DNA of 64,000 nt from Lateolabrax maculatus (GCA_031216445.1 CM062208.1:9240001-9304000), one strand, 5' to 3'; positions 47,690 through 59,897 are shown, counted from the stretch's first letter. The notes: generated by a model from the letters alone, not told the origin. A program made the numbers and translations.

Positions 47690-48371
47690 CCCCTTTACAC
47701 CTTTAAACGCATTAGAGCTGTAGTGCGGAACTTTTGTCTCCCCCTTCTGGCAGTGATCCCAGGAAACGACAACAATACTCAGTTTGAAACTCAATAAAAC
47801 AGTTGGCCAACGAAAATAACACTGAGTGACGTCTCTTGTGTCTAATAGACAAGCTTAGTGATTCTCCAACAACTACGGAGTTACTTCCCGTAGTCCAGCC
47901 GGTGGCTGCTGTTGGCTCCAGGGAGCCGCCGTCAATCACTTTCTGTTTTTAACTCTGCTCGTCACTTCAGGTGTGCCAGTGTGGGAATGTCGCCACAGAC
48001 ACCGGATTTAAATCTCTGTTATAAAAACACAGAGATCTACCTGGCGGTGAGGGGCTTTATCAGCATTATGTGAACTCCTTTGGTGAGGGCTTGAATGTAC
48101 TGTAACAGATGTTCATTTATATGTAAAAGTCCCGCACTCCAGCTTTAAAATGCGTTTTGGTGATCGGACTGAAATCGGATAGTGTTTGACCACATGACAG
48201 TACAAGTGTAAATGCACCCAAGACGCATTGAGGACAGATTGTGACACAACTGTAAATGCAATTGCGTTTTCAATCCACATAAAACAACTAGGTGGGCCGA
48301 ACTACTTGGGTTGCTGTTTTTGGACCCTCCTCCAGATTCAAGACGAATTTTACTGCAAGGTGTAAAGGGTG
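47690..48371. mobile_element. outer MITE of a nested pair
   Basis: CCCTTTACACCTT (47691-47703) and its near-exact inverted counterpart AAGGTGTAAAGGG (about 48357-48369) form the ends of a MITE. Removing the inner element (47714-48146) leaves about 240 bp. Clear target duplications were not resolved. Confidence 0.5.
47714..48146. mobile_element. inner MITE inserted into the outer one
   Basis: The left end AGAGCTGTAGTGCGGAACTT and the reverse complement of the right end (AAAGCTGGAGTGCGGGACTT) match at 17 of 20 positions. A TA dinucleotide is present at each boundary, compatible with a Tc1/mariner-type insertion. There is no coding capacity; open frames here are incidental. Confidence 0.65.
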
Positions 48372-50485
48372 TATCAGAACTGAATACCATGATGATGACA
48401 CACTGAACCAATACCCTGCTGCTGTTTGACATAAAAATGTATGAGATTGACCTCAGAGAAGAAACTTTTCTATATCTTCATAATGACTCTGTTGGCATAT
48501 GTGATGCTTAGAATTGCTGTTTACAAGGTACGCATGTTCAAAATAGGAAAATCAATGATAAGTATGGCGCTGAAGAGACAAAAACCACTTTCTTTATTTA
48601 TGAGCATGTGCATATGGGTCACATTATTGGAGAGGAACCAAAAACAAACATGGGGGGGATGATGATACATCAACAGAGATTTAGGAGCACCTGCCGAGTT
48701 TAAGTCCAAGGCCTGGTGCCCACACTGAAGACTGACTCTTTTTTCTTCGTTACTTAATACCACTCAGTCTAATGTTATTCATGCTCCAGTACTAAAACAG
48801 TAATCAGAAATACCTTAATATTAAATCACTTGGATGTGTACTTGAATACTTGAATTTAATGACATGAATGTTATCTGGGACAGCTAGTGTCTATGGAAAG
48901 CTATCAGTATATAATGTAGATATATTATAGAAATATAATGCATAAAGCTGAAGCTCTTCATATTAAAGATTTTGCTTGCTCTGAGCAGCTGAATTCACAA
49001 GGAAATGCAAAGAAGCTATACATGAAGTGAAGAAGCCTGATTGGTTCCCAGAGGGGATTCTGCTTTTTTCTAGTGAGCCATCTGTCACTGAGTTCACACT
49101 CTCCCCACTTACCAAAGCGCTGCCAAAGTCTCTAAACCAAGAGCACACACATTCAAACACAAAGACATGTACAGCCTACTAGGCACACACTCAACCCTGC
49201 TCACAATCAGCTTGATAAGTTAATCAGCAAATGCCAGGCAAAAATTGGTGCAAATACAAATCACTGCAGGTGCAGTTGGATATTTGTTGACCTTCAACAT
49301 CTTAGCGGGCCACACTGATCAAAGCATAGCCCATCTAGCGAAATGTTTGAGTTAGAATACATTATGTTGACATATACTGTATGTGTAGGTCCTAGTACAG
49401 TTAACTACTACCTACCTGACTCTATTCAACTGGAGTTGTTGGCAAGCGACAGTAAATATATTAAGATGGATCTTAGTGATCTTGTTATACCTGTACTCTT
49501 GAGGTACAGCTATACAATACTGTAGTTATACTTTTTAGTGCTTTTATGATGCTAACCTGCTCCAAATGAAACTGAACACTTCTTGCAGAAGTTTTACAAT
49601 AAAAGACTTTATAGCAAAGTGAAACATTTTGTCCCCTGACCTGCTGCAAGTGTTTGAATTTAAAACAAATAGAAGGGTGTTTAGTTTGTGCTAACTGATA
49701 ACAGCACCAAGACCACATGACACTAAGATTACTATCTGACTAATTACGATACTACGATTTCTCTGTTGGCAATTCCACTTTGAAATAGTATTATTATTAA
49801 GTCACTTTTGTCCATATCAAAGGATCTCAAATACTGATTGTCAGATCTCCATGAATTACATTATGAATTTTACTGGCCTCAAGATCTTGAATCTCAATCA
49901 TTTTCATGTCCACTTGTATACAAAAAATATCAAAATCTCATGCCATGAAAGTTACTGAGTAAATTCATGCATCACTTGAGGCCCCTTTTTCGATTTCAGA
50001 CACAACATGGTGTTTCCTGTAGTTACACAAGTCAAGTTTCAATCCAAATTCAGCACAAACGTTTACAGAATTTCCATAAAAATCTGCAAAAGAAGCCACT
50101 ACAATTATGCAAATATCAGGAGTTGCGCTTATTGAGATAAACAGCTGATGGCTCTAATTCTCCAGTCAGGTGCCATTAGACCATTGCATGGAAATGGGGC
50201 GATGGAAAACCCTGCTTTTTCTACAAAACCTTTTTTCATTTAACAAAATAAGCCAACATCTCAAATGTGAAATGTAAAAACTGAAGCTGCCCCAAACATA
50301 CAGGCAAAGTAATGATTTAAATTAGATATGGTCTGATCAAAGGACAAGTTAAGAAGAATACAAATTTGAGCAAGCATTGGATGCCACATACTTTTGGTCA
50401 GTACCAAAAAGGTATTAAGGTGTGGTACCCAGCCTTGTGTCTCCTTGCCTGCATCTTACTCAAAATCTCTGTTCCTTCTACTCAC

Positions 50486-51485
50486 CGATCTCTTTGCCCA
50501 GTCCCGAGCGCAGGATGGCCCCGGCTGAAGTGACCACTGCACAGGTCCTGAATCTGCTCTGGCGCTGCCGTTGGTACAGTTGCTCCAGAGGAAGGGACGG
50601 CACGAGACGAGCCCAACCAAGTGAGGAGAAGGGCTGCTCGGACCCGTCCACCGTCTTCAGCCGGGCCTGGGCTTTCATTTGACACAGCAGCTCCTTGGCA
50701 CCCTGGGCGGCCCTGCGATGCCCCTTGTAGGAAACGTGGTGTTTGTTTGCGCTCACGTAGTCCTTCATGGCACGCTGCAGCCGAGGACTCAGCATGCCGG
50801 CGGACACGCGGCCCCGCCACAGCCTCTGCACCACAGAGGCCGACTTGGAGTAGTAATATTCCTCCAGATCAGAGGAGTCACCACCGGCCCTCCTGCCTGC
50901 TGTAGTCCTCATTCTGTTTCCCAGTTCTTCTTCCTCTTCATTTTCCCTCTCGTCATCTTCTTCTTCCCCGCCGTGGTAGCGTGTGGTGCTGACATGGTTC
51001 TGGTACTCTGTGGTTTGGGAAGTTCTCTCACGACTCCGGACTGCAGGGTCTGAGTGAGAACCCACATTTTCGGTTCCAAAGGAGGACCAGGCAGCCAGGC
51101 TCTGTTGGTCCAGGTAGTCCTGGTGGCTGGCCTCCTGGCTACCATAAATGGCATAGGGAGCACCGTTGGGGCTGTGGCTCACCTCCAGGCTGAACTCTGG
51201 GGTTGTGGAGCTGGCAGAAGGCTCCGGCTCATCTCTGGGGTAGGTCGTAGTTAAAATGGAAGCCAGTTCAGGTCGGGAGCCCAGGTTGGGATGCTGTTGA
51301 TGGGAGGCCTGTATAGAGGCCAGGCGACGGGTGTCAGGGTGCTGGGAGAGTAAAGAGCCAGCAGAGGTCAGGGGCTCATTCACACGAGCATCGAGGAAGT
51401 ATGAGAGGAGGGCGAGGAAGAGAAGAACCCAGGCCAGCATTCCCACCAGCACCAGCCTCCGCCACTGCCTCATGCTGGACTTCAT
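50486..51485 (-). CDS. st6gal2: st6gal2, first coding exon (anchor, stem, start of catalytic domain)
   Basis: Encodes residues 1-333 of a 540-aa beta-galactoside alpha-2,6-sialyltransferase 2, a Golgi type II membrane enzyme that adds sialic acid to galactose ends of glycans. Seen in order: short cytosolic tail (MKSSMRQWRR), membrane anchor about 11-30, a long Ser/Pro-rich stem with an acidic run at 174-187, then the conserved region from about 215 (VVQRLWRGRVSAGMLSPRLQ, MKDYVSANKH) leading to sialylmotif L, which begins at C315 (CAVVTSAGAIL). Length is close to the human protein (about 529 aa). The start at 51485 is chosen because it aligns with the family's MKxxxxQWRR start. Donor GTGAGT at 50485; phase 1. 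Confidence 0.97.
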
Positions 51486-51576
51486 TACCTCTCACTTACA
51501 TGCAAACCTGTTCAAGCTGGCCCACCAACAACAAAGCCCCACGCCCAGGACTTAACCCAGAGGTCAGCTGGAGGGC
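51486..51576 (-). other. st6gal2: st6gal2 5' UTR part of the first coding exon
   Basis: Begins after acceptor GTTCTTTTACAG (ending at 51577) and runs to the ATG at 51485. It is separated from the upstream exon by an 87-bp intron (51577-51663). Confidence 0.6.
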
Positions 51577-51663
51577 CTGTAAAAGAACAAAGCTCAAAAT
51601 GAAAATTGCTCAAGGGAGAAATAAAGAATGTGGATGAGTAAAGCAGAAGTTTCGGACACTCAC

Positions 51664-51720
51664 CTCAACTGATGCTTCTATTTCTTCATGTCCATGTGTC
51701 CTACAGGTACTAACAGGACC
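51664..51720 (-). other. st6gal2: st6gal2 non-coding 5' exon
   Basis: A 57-base stretch between acceptor TTCCTCTTCTCAG (ending 51721) and donor TTGAG|GTGAGTG (51663). Both sites match consensus well and fit a small untranslated exon in front of the coding exon. It holds two ATGs that could be upstream starts. Further 5' exons probably lie upstream. Confidence 0.55.
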
Positions 51721-51978
51721 CTGAGAAGAGGAATAATAAAAGTTAGTGGAGTCAAGAGTGCACATGCATACATGAGGCTGTGTGTGTGTGAAAGCACACT
51801 GCTCACATAGACACTGTGGGAAAACACCTCCCGCAGGGCAGCACTTGGCTGCTTTCCTCTCATAACAAAAAAGGAGAATTTTTTTAAGAGTAGGGCCATT
51901 TATTAACTGGAATCAAATTTACAGTTTTCCCCCATAAAATCTTCAGTCACAAGAACTAAAGACTGCCCTACCTCACTT

Positions 51979-52012
51979 TTTTGTGTTATCTATCAACAAA
52001 GATAACACAAAA
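51979..52012. repeat. perfect 12-bp hairpin with 10-nt loop
   Basis: TTTTGTGTTATC (51979-51990), then ten bases, then the exact reverse complement (52001-52012). Confidence 0.85.
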
Positions 52013-52252
52013 TATGAATCATTTAAAAAATGTAATATTTAATAAACAAGTATATTCCAGGGTTTCCCCCACAGAAATTGGTTAGTGGTCAATATCAACT
52101 TTAACATAACTTTACTATGGGCTGTTTAGCAATACTTTTTCCTAACGTGTAAAAACTGAGTAGAGCTGAAACAATTAGTAGACTAATCTGTAACACTTTA
52201 CTTTAACCCTCCCTGTTTAGCATTCATAAACTCTATTTCAACATTAAACTTC

Positions 52253-52258
<6 letters not shown>

Positions 52259-52304
<46 letters not shown>
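52259..52304. repeat. (TA)n microsatellite
   Basis: About 23 unbroken TA units. Confidence 0.97.
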
Positions 52305-52308
<4 letters not shown>

Positions 52309-54779
52309 CAATTAATAATTTCAGTAGTTTTTCAAGATAAAATTGTGAGTTGCAGCCCAAACACATATGTTTTTTTCTAATAGACTAAGACAAATGTAAA
52401 AATTTCTTCTGACATTGGCAGAGATTATTATTTTCATTATTGTTTAATCTGTCGATTTATGATTCATCGATTAATCTACAATATTTTTTTTTTGTCTGAA
52501 GCAACAGTCCAAAACTTGACAAAACAACAAACAATTAATCAGTGTAAAAAAATGTTTTTTTCTGAATTTATCGATTAACTGACTAATCGTTTCAGCTCTA
52601 GCGGAGACACTATATTTTCAAGGTGGTGCATCTCCACTATAAAACACTACGGGAACTTTGTATTTTGGTCATACTTTCAAGGAATTGCTCACCATTTTTA
52701 AACATATATGAATTAGTTAAATAAAAAGACATACATCTGCTCTATCTATCTATCTGCTGTTCTTTTATAGTTTATTTAGTTTAGTATAGTTATCAGTTTT
52801 CTTTAGTTTGGTTTAGTATGAACCACTGTTCTGGTGCAATTTGATTATGACACTACCTCAAAAACCTGGACTCATCAACATTTCACATGTGCATCAACAT
52901 GATACCTTTGTTTATTTCATTGCTGTACAAAAATAAAATCATTAAAAATAACACTCTCATTATCAGCCAGACTTACTCCAATACTCTGGTGTATAACACA
53001 TTAGGTTCACTGATGGCTTACAGAATGAAATACACAGTAATGAAGGTAAATAAATGAAGCATTAAATTGCCTCACATCAGAGGACTACAATCCTCTCAAC
53101 CACACGTAATTATGAGCTTTGGTCTCTTAATGTGCATTTCTCGAGAGAGAGAGTGGCAGGGCAAGACAGGAGAATAAAAGCTCCAGAGTGTTAAGCCTCC
53201 TCTAGTCCTAATTACATCTTCCTGTGTCTGTAGCTGCTAGGTCCTGCAGAGTGCAGGAGAGATTTTAGCCCCCCATATACCCGGACATCCAGGCCTCCTG
53301 CCCTGAGGCCACACAGAAGGCCAAAGTTCATCCACTGACCCTAGTTAAGCAGGAGGAAAGCAGCAGGGAGCAATTGGGCCAGAGGGAGCAGAGACAGTAT
53401 GGGAGAAAGAAAATAACAGCAAAGAAACTGATGCAAGCACTCAGAGAAACACACATCTGCACAAACACAATCTGACATTCTGAAAACTTGCTCACTGAAA
53501 GCTGCATGTTCTGTTTAAGGCCCTAAGGCCATAAGAGACGGGTGGGGTAGATGTCAGGCAGTAATTCCCTGTGTGGCAGTTTCAAGATGTCTACTACGCT
53601 GGGGTCACATGTTACTCAGTGAACAATATGCAATTTAACACCTGGAAATAACAAAAGCAGGTCTGGCTGACACACAAAAAGTAAGTTGCCCGATGACAAT
53701 GTTATCAACAAGCAAATGCCATCTATACTGTATGCACCACTGCTCCACAGAAGCCCACTGTGGATATGGATGTGTGTGTGAGTCCCGGGGCACATGAGTG
53801 TGCAGCTACTTTGCCTCACCTGGCAGCAATCAGGACGTGTGCTTCAGTAACTGCGGTAATACGACATAAATGCGTGGCACAGATGGAGAGGCGGGGGTGG
53901 AGGACAGAGCTAGTCTTGTGAGGGCTACACAAAAAGAACTGTACAAAATGGGAAACATGGAAACGAGACACTGCCAAACAGCAAAGGACGACTAAATGAC
54001 TTAGTGGGAGTTAGCAGGAGATGGTGATATACAAAGGAGCCTAATATAACATAAAACACAGATCTCATAAAAGCCAAGATCCATAGTTAATATATTATTG
54101 TGGGAAAGAAAAAGCTTTTGCAATTGGGAAGAGGAGATTGGTTAAATATTTGAAGGCTATTTGCCTTCAGTGATTAATATGTTGTTTATGACAGGCATGA
54201 GAGGGAAAAAAAGGAAAAGTGAGCAACTGAGTGGTGAACAGAGAGGAAATGTGTTATGTCGAGAGTAACAGATGACCTCTCAGTACATGCATCAGCTACT
54301 GCCACATGTGAAGCCTCACGTGGGACAAGGTGGGTCAATTGCAACTCCAGCCACACAAATCACAAGCTTCTACTACGTGTAGGGTCACATCTTCAAATGT
54401 CTTGTTTTGGTCCACCAACAGTCCAAAACCCAAAGATAATCCATTTACTATGATACATGTCAAATAAAACAAGCGGATCCTCACATTTCAGAGGATGGAA
54501 ACAGGTCATGTTTAGCAATTTTTATGAAAATGTGAAATGTGAAAAAAGTCCATCACAATAGAAGCTTTTGTCACCCAACATGACAAACCTTGAAAGCAAT
54601 AACACTCTTCTCAAATGTCAGTCAGATGGATATATAGATACATGCATACAAAATTATTATATATTGAATTAACCTTGAATACATTGAATGAAAGTTTGAA
54701 TATATTGAATGAACTTTGAGAATACTAAATGAAACCTGAAGTCATCATCGTCATGCTGGCGCTACCCAGATGTTACTGC

Positions 54780-55915
54780 ATTCACTGAATCAGCACGAAA
54801 TCTAGTATCAGCAATCTTAGGCAACAAAGATATTCGATGCTTGAACATTGTAAAAATCAGGCACATCCTGTCTCAAAAAGAGGCAGAAAAACTAGTCCAT
54901 GCATTTCTTACTTCTAGGCTGGATTACTGCAATTCCCTATTTGCTGGCTGCCCAAATAAGTCTCTAAAGACTCTCCAGCTGAGGCAGAATGCTGCTGCAT
55001 GTGTACTGACAGGGACTAGCAAAAGAGAACATATTTCTCCAATATTAGCTTCCCTGCACTGGCTCCCTGTAAAATGCAGAACAGAATTTAAAATTATCCT
55101 CCTCACTTACAAAGCTGTTAATGGTCAGGCACCATCTTATCTTAAAGAGCTGATGGTAGCCTATTACCCCACTATAGTACTGTGCTCACAGAATGCAGGG
55201 TTACTTGTGGTTCCTAAAGTCTCTAAAAGTAGGACGGGAGCCAGAGCCTTCAGCTATCAAGCTCCTCTCCTGTGGAACCAGCTCTCAGTTTGAGTTCAGG
55301 AGGCAGAAACCCTTTCATCATTTAAGAGTATGCTCAAAACTTTCCTCTTTGATAAAGCTTATAGTTAGGGCTGGCTCAGGTGAGCCTTGAACCATCCCTT
55401 AGTTATGCTGCTATAGGCTTAGACTGCCGGGGGATTTCCCATGATGCACTGAGCTCCTCTCTCCTCCTCTCCCTCGCCAACTGTACGCATTCTTATCCCA
55501 TTGATGCATGTTACTAACTCCACAACTTCCCCTGTAGTTTTCTCACTTTCTGCAGGTGTTTCCACCTCTGGAGCTGTAGAGTCTGGATCTGTGAGTGCAG
55601 GCCGTCGACTGCCCCCATGTTCCTGCTCCACACTCATTGCTACAGTTGTTTTTATTAGTCTGATTATTATGTTGTCTCTCCTCCTGCTCTCTCTCGATGC
55701 AGATGGCCGCCTACCCAGAGCTCAGTTCTGCTCGAGGTTTCTACCTGTTAAAAGGAGATTTTTCCTCGCCACTGTCGCCAAGCGCTTGCTCGTGGTGGGA
55801 ACTGTTGGGTCTCTCTAAATAATAATTTAAAGAGTATGGTCTAGACCTACTCTATGTGAAAAGTGGCTTGAGATAATTTTAGTTATGATTTGGTGCTATA
55901 TAAATAAAATTGACT
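54780..55915 (+). mobile_element. Rex1-like LINE 3' end
   Basis: An open frame at 54841-55293 reads as the C-terminus of a non-LTR reverse transcriptase, with HAFLTSRLDYCNSLFAG, LQLRQNAAACVLTG, HWLPV and LLTYKAVNGQAPSYL, ending near GARAFSYQAPLLWNQLSV. Downstream is a long 3' UTR with GAGATAATTTTAGTTATG and TTGGTGCTATATAAATAAAA, which is typical of fish Rex1/Babar elements. The reverse transcriptase catalytic core is missing, so the copy is 5'-truncated. The frame is open over 150 codons, so it is fairly young. Confidence 0.75.
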
Positions 55916-55929
55916 TTTAATCTCTTGCT

Positions 55930-57290
55930 CACTGACCTGCAGGCATCATCTGCCCAAACATATCTCTTGTGCAGGAGTTGATTTAGCTCTTTGACATGTA
56001 GTACTACCGTTAACATCATGTACTGAGTAATGTTCTGTCTCTGTCAGTAATGTTATCTGATGTTACCGGTTCTTAGATGAACCAGATTTACGAACTAAAA
56101 TAACTCTGAGAATTAGAGAAGAAGTAGCAACAAAGTAACTGGAAAAAAAACTACATGAAAACATGTAGGCAGGGCATTTACAATTAGAGCTAATTAGCAG
56201 AGTTTCAGGAGCAGGTCCACACCTCAACCGTTCCAATTCCAGCACTCCCATAAATACCGACCTAACCCTCTCCTCCCCCTTTCGCTCTCGCATTCGGTGC
56301 CCCTCCCACCCACCCTGTTTCTCTCTCCCTGTTTCTCTCTCCCTGTTTCTTCCTCTCTCCTCTCTCCTCTCTGTAGGGTCCTGAGGGGTTTGTCGTGCCC
56401 GGGTGCCACGGCGGATTCTTTACCTAAGCTCCCCAAAATGCGACTGCCATTAGAAGATCAGAGCGAGCTTAGCCTCGCACACAATCATCATCATCATAAT
56501 CATCATCATCTGTAAATAAGTAGTTAAACGTATCTGTTGATGGTGTGGTCCTTGCTAGTGAAAAACATTATCAAGTGCTGTGTATGTATGAGTCAGCTAT
56601 CTTTTGTCTATTTTTTGGCTATCAAATTGCCAGAGTTTGGAAATGATAACTAGTCTGTTATATTACTGCAGAGTAACATTTCCACTTACATGATCCATGT
56701 AACCATGGTAATCATACATAACAAAGATGGTGACAGCTGTAGCATCAAAATTGTTAGGAGACAACAAAATTGAGAAAAAAATTCACCATTGAAAACTATT
56801 TTTTATTGACTAAAATTACATTTTGTTAATAGATGAAGACTCAAACTAAATCGGGTCCTACAATTTACACTGCTTGAGGTCGGTTGCTTCCTCTTTAGCC
56901 AGAGCCTGTTAAAACGACTACACAGTAGAATCAGAAAAAGAGTAAAAAATAGAGACTATATTTATAGATCTTTAGAGTCCCAGCATGCCCTGTTGCGGCC
57001 TGTTGTAATATTCTCAATGTGTCTACAGTAAAGGCATTGCCAGAGGTGACTGTACTGAACTCAAGTTACTATTTGACTGCCAGGTAAGAGATTGGACAGC
57101 CCTTGAGGGAATACAGCCGCACAGCATCTCACTGAAAATTGTTCAGTCCACTTTATTACACCCTTTTTGAGAAACCAAAGGTGGGGACACCCAATTATGA
57201 ATTCTTTAAGCACATCCAATTTGAGAAATTTCTGAAATAATTTAATAGAGGTGTCTGTAGGAAGTACAGGTTCTGGTCTTATCATAGGAC
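55930..57290. other. gap between LINE and LTR, no gene recognised
   Basis: Holds a CT-rich stretch (about 56270-56372) followed by CTCTCTGTAG and a GC-richer segment to about 56480, then a (CAT)n run (56484-56510). The CT tract plus AG looks like a splice acceptor on plus, but no exon continues from it. Confidence 0.4.
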
Positions 57291-57299
57291 AGTGAAAGC

Positions 57300-57850
57300 T
57301 GTGAAGGATTTTTCCTTCTTGGATGTTAAACATCCTTCTTGTAGGTTAAAGGTGACTTACGACAGTGCTTTACAGGTCAGGTCAACTGCCTGTCTCTGTT
57401 CGCCTGTCTCACTCTGTGTGCCTGACAAAGCCGAGTTGGCTCTGGCCTCTAGGTCTGCTAGATATCTTCTGTATTCAGGTTTAGACACAACAGGCTGGCG
57501 CCTGATTGTTGACGCTGGATAAGAGAGACTGTAGAGAGGAAACGCTGTTGCTAGGACAGCAATGGTTGACGTCTTTTCTTGTTTGGATCCGATATCCAAA
57601 CGAGTCATCACACATGCCAGACTGAGTTAGGAATAACCCTATTTAGATATAGTGGAACTTATCAGTTCTGGGGAAGGTAAAATACTGAGCTTCAGGACAC
57701 CATCTTCAGATTTGGGTAGCAGTACGCTGTGATTCACACATGGTGTTTCCCTTTTCTCCTCCATCGAGCTTCATTAATATTCCTGCGTAAGACATCCAGG
57801 CGTCCGGAAACTTCTTGTTAGAGTGAACCAGCTCTCAGATTTCCTTCACA
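57300..57850 (+). mobile_element. solo LTR, copy 3 (plus orientation)
   Basis: Starts TGTGAAGG and ends CCTTCACA, giving the same TGTGA...TCACA termini as copy 2. The flanks AAAGC (57295-57299) and AAGGC (57851-57855) are a 5-bp target duplication with one mismatch. It is 551 bp and colinear with copies 1 and 2 but for a 9-bp deletion near 57450. No internal genes remain. Confidence 0.85.
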
Positions 57851-59580
57851 AAGGCCACATGAACTTTACAGAAAATACAAAGTAAATGCAGATGTAGGCT
57901 CACAGGAAAATTTTCTCAATGCTTGCCTGTATTTAAGCACAGAACATAAGTTAATTCACAACGAGTGGGTAGAGTCTGATTAGGCTATAAAAATCAAATG
58001 TGGTGTTTAACACTGGCATCAAAAGACAAAGAGGAAACAATGAAAGAGTCTTACAAAGAAGGCAGTGGATGACTGATGTATTTAGTCCCTACAACCAAGC
58101 TGGTTCTGCAAGAGAACATGCTGTACTTCTCTATTCTGCACACTGCATGGCAATAGGAGAAAAAGTGTGCACGTTCTCTGTAATAAAAACACTGACCAAA
58201 GGGCTTGTTCCTCATAAAATATTGAGCACACAAGAGTGGGGTTGTTCGCCATCTAAAAATATAAAGCCATTTTCCTTAATATTCATCTTGCAGCAGTTCA
58301 AGCATATACAAACTAATATGTCACTGTGAGGTTAAAAGAAGGCAACAAGACAAAGTCTGTTAATCATTTGTGGACCCAAAGATTTAAACATGAACTATGT
58401 GGTCAAGACCATATTCAAGTCATTTTTTAGATTTCTGAATAAATATTTTAAATGAGTGAAAATCCAGGCCAAGTCTCCCAGGATTATGTGAATAGAACAT
58501 GAATAAATGCAAATACAGTATGTGCTTCATGTATGAAAATAGATTCTCCAGTAAGGTATTACATGAGGTAGACACAATTAGAAACAGGCTGGAGTTTGAA
58601 ATAGAAGTGGGTGTTTGGTGGGTGTATACACCTTCACTACTGGGGCCCAGAGTTATTTAGGAACTTGTTTTTTGGGTTAACATAACCAAATCGTACTTTA
58701 ATTAGTGGGCATTGGCCAATCAAATAAATGCAAGCGTACACTGGTGGCTTACTTTCTAACATGAATGCTGTATTACTACCGTTTAGCTTGCAATCACGTG
58801 ACACATGGACATAATGTTTCGAATCATTGGTTAGCTCATTAAAATGATATCATATTGAATGTGGAAGTTGTTTATCGCTGTGATCAGCTGCATTTGCTTG
58901 AAGTGCTTTTACATAGTTGAGTTGGAGCAAACAGCTTTTGTTTCTAAAGGGAATCAAAACAAGCGTAACTGGTTATTTTTTGGTTGTTTATATAGGAAAT
59001 CTGCATCTTGCATCAATTTTAATCTTGAATCGTGGGGGAGAGGCTCCAGGTTGCTATTTGGACATTCCAGGGAAACGGTGTAACAGAGTCATGAGGACGC
59101 TTTGATGGCATGCTTTTCACCTCAACTTTGACTTTGGCCACTCAGAACAGGTGTAAACACTTCTTAGGACTTAGTTCATTTCAAGCATACTGAACCTTTA
59201 ACTCTACCTGTCTAAACTAGTTGCCTAGATCTAATTGTGTTTGAGTCTGTCGTTAATGCAGAGGCACTTATACAGGTAATACTTTTGTACCATTGTTAGG
59301 GACTGCTGTAATAGGAAACTGTCCAAACTTAGCTAATACAGGGCATAATATCTAATTGCACAACACATACTGCTGTACTTTCTTATATCATGTGGAGATG
59401 GAAATTTATGTGCTTGCAGATCAGACAAGAAAAATTAGGCTCTGCAGACAAGAGCAAAGACGGACAGAAACATGGACATTAGAAGTCCCTTAAAGTCCTG
59501 AAGTGAGGAAATTGAGCTCAAAGAAGAAGCATATGAACAGACTAAATGAAACACGTGCCTCTTTCTCTCTCCTCACTTAA
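57851..59580. other. AT-rich DNA, no gene recognised
   Basis: Scattered short frames only (for example 58000-58329 on plus). No splice context, repeat ends or RNA genes were recognised. Confidence 0.5.
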
Positions 59581-59615
59581 TGAACCCCCTGCTACAGGTC
59601 CACCCAGCTTTAGCC

Positions 59616-59897
59616 TCAGGAGGCAATGAGGTTATTACCGTGTAGGACATCAGACTTCACCCTGTTGTAATTATACTGCCAGCGTCCAAGCTCTCCAAAG
59701 GGTCCACTGCACTTCATCACATCTTGAAACCCCAAAGTGCAGCTGTTAAGAATAGCCTGTAGACTGAATGGCTGGCTACCTAAACCCATATAAATGAGCA
59801 ACTGAAGACAGGATGAAGATAAAGCACTGCATTGTTGTGTAAAACAATCAGAGAGGAGAAGACAGGAGACCAAGACAAGGCTGATGATATACAGCAT
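59616..59897 (-). CDS. unassigned small secreted-protein-like frame (candidate first exon)
   Basis: I do not recognise this protein. The minus frame starts MLYIISLVLVSCLLLSDCFT, a good signal peptide, and continues with Cys at positions 23, 30, 53 and 63 and a GPFGELGRWQYNYNRV segment. The ATG has A at -3. A TATATA-type box lies about 100 bases upstream. The frame stops after 93 codons, but a possible donor (CACG|GTAATA, 59638-59637) would end an exon of 86 codons plus one base, a phase common after signal-peptide exons. No downstream exon was identified. It may be a chance frame. Confidence 0.25.
   Translation of the reverse strand: MLYIISLVLVSCLLLSDCFTQQCSALSSSCLQLLIYMGLGSQPFSLQAILNSCTLGFQDVMKCSGPFGELGRWQYNYNRVKSDVLHGNNLIAS

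Larger units (their letters stand above)
43208..50485 (-). other. st6gal2 intron between coding exons 1 and 2 (7.3 kb)
   Basis: Contains a CA-rich microsatellite (about 43555-43618), degraded LINE debris (45690-46225) and a nested MITE pair (47690-48371). The rest is AT-rich with no exon recognised. Confidence 0.65.
51721..54700 (-). other. upstream / 5' intronic DNA of st6gal2
   Basis: AT-rich sequence with a (TA)n tract (52259-52304), a short (TCTA)n run near 52740-52756 and a 12-bp hairpin (51979-52012). The 53090-53400 segment is GC-richer and lacks repeat features; it might be regulatory, but nothing specific is recognised. Confidence 0.5.

Noticed and set aside
50422..51254. Long plus-strand frames across the st6gal2 first coding exon
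   Set aside because: Antisense shadows of a GC-rich coding exon.
54841..55293. 150-codon frame as a host gene
   Set aside because: It is the C-terminal part of a Rex1-like LINE reverse transcriptase with the element's own 3' UTR following.
56270..56515. CT-rich tract plus AG followed by GC-rich DNA, as a plus-strand exon
   Set aside because: The acceptor-like signal is present, but no conserved frame or donor follows; the end is a (CAT)n run giving poly-His.
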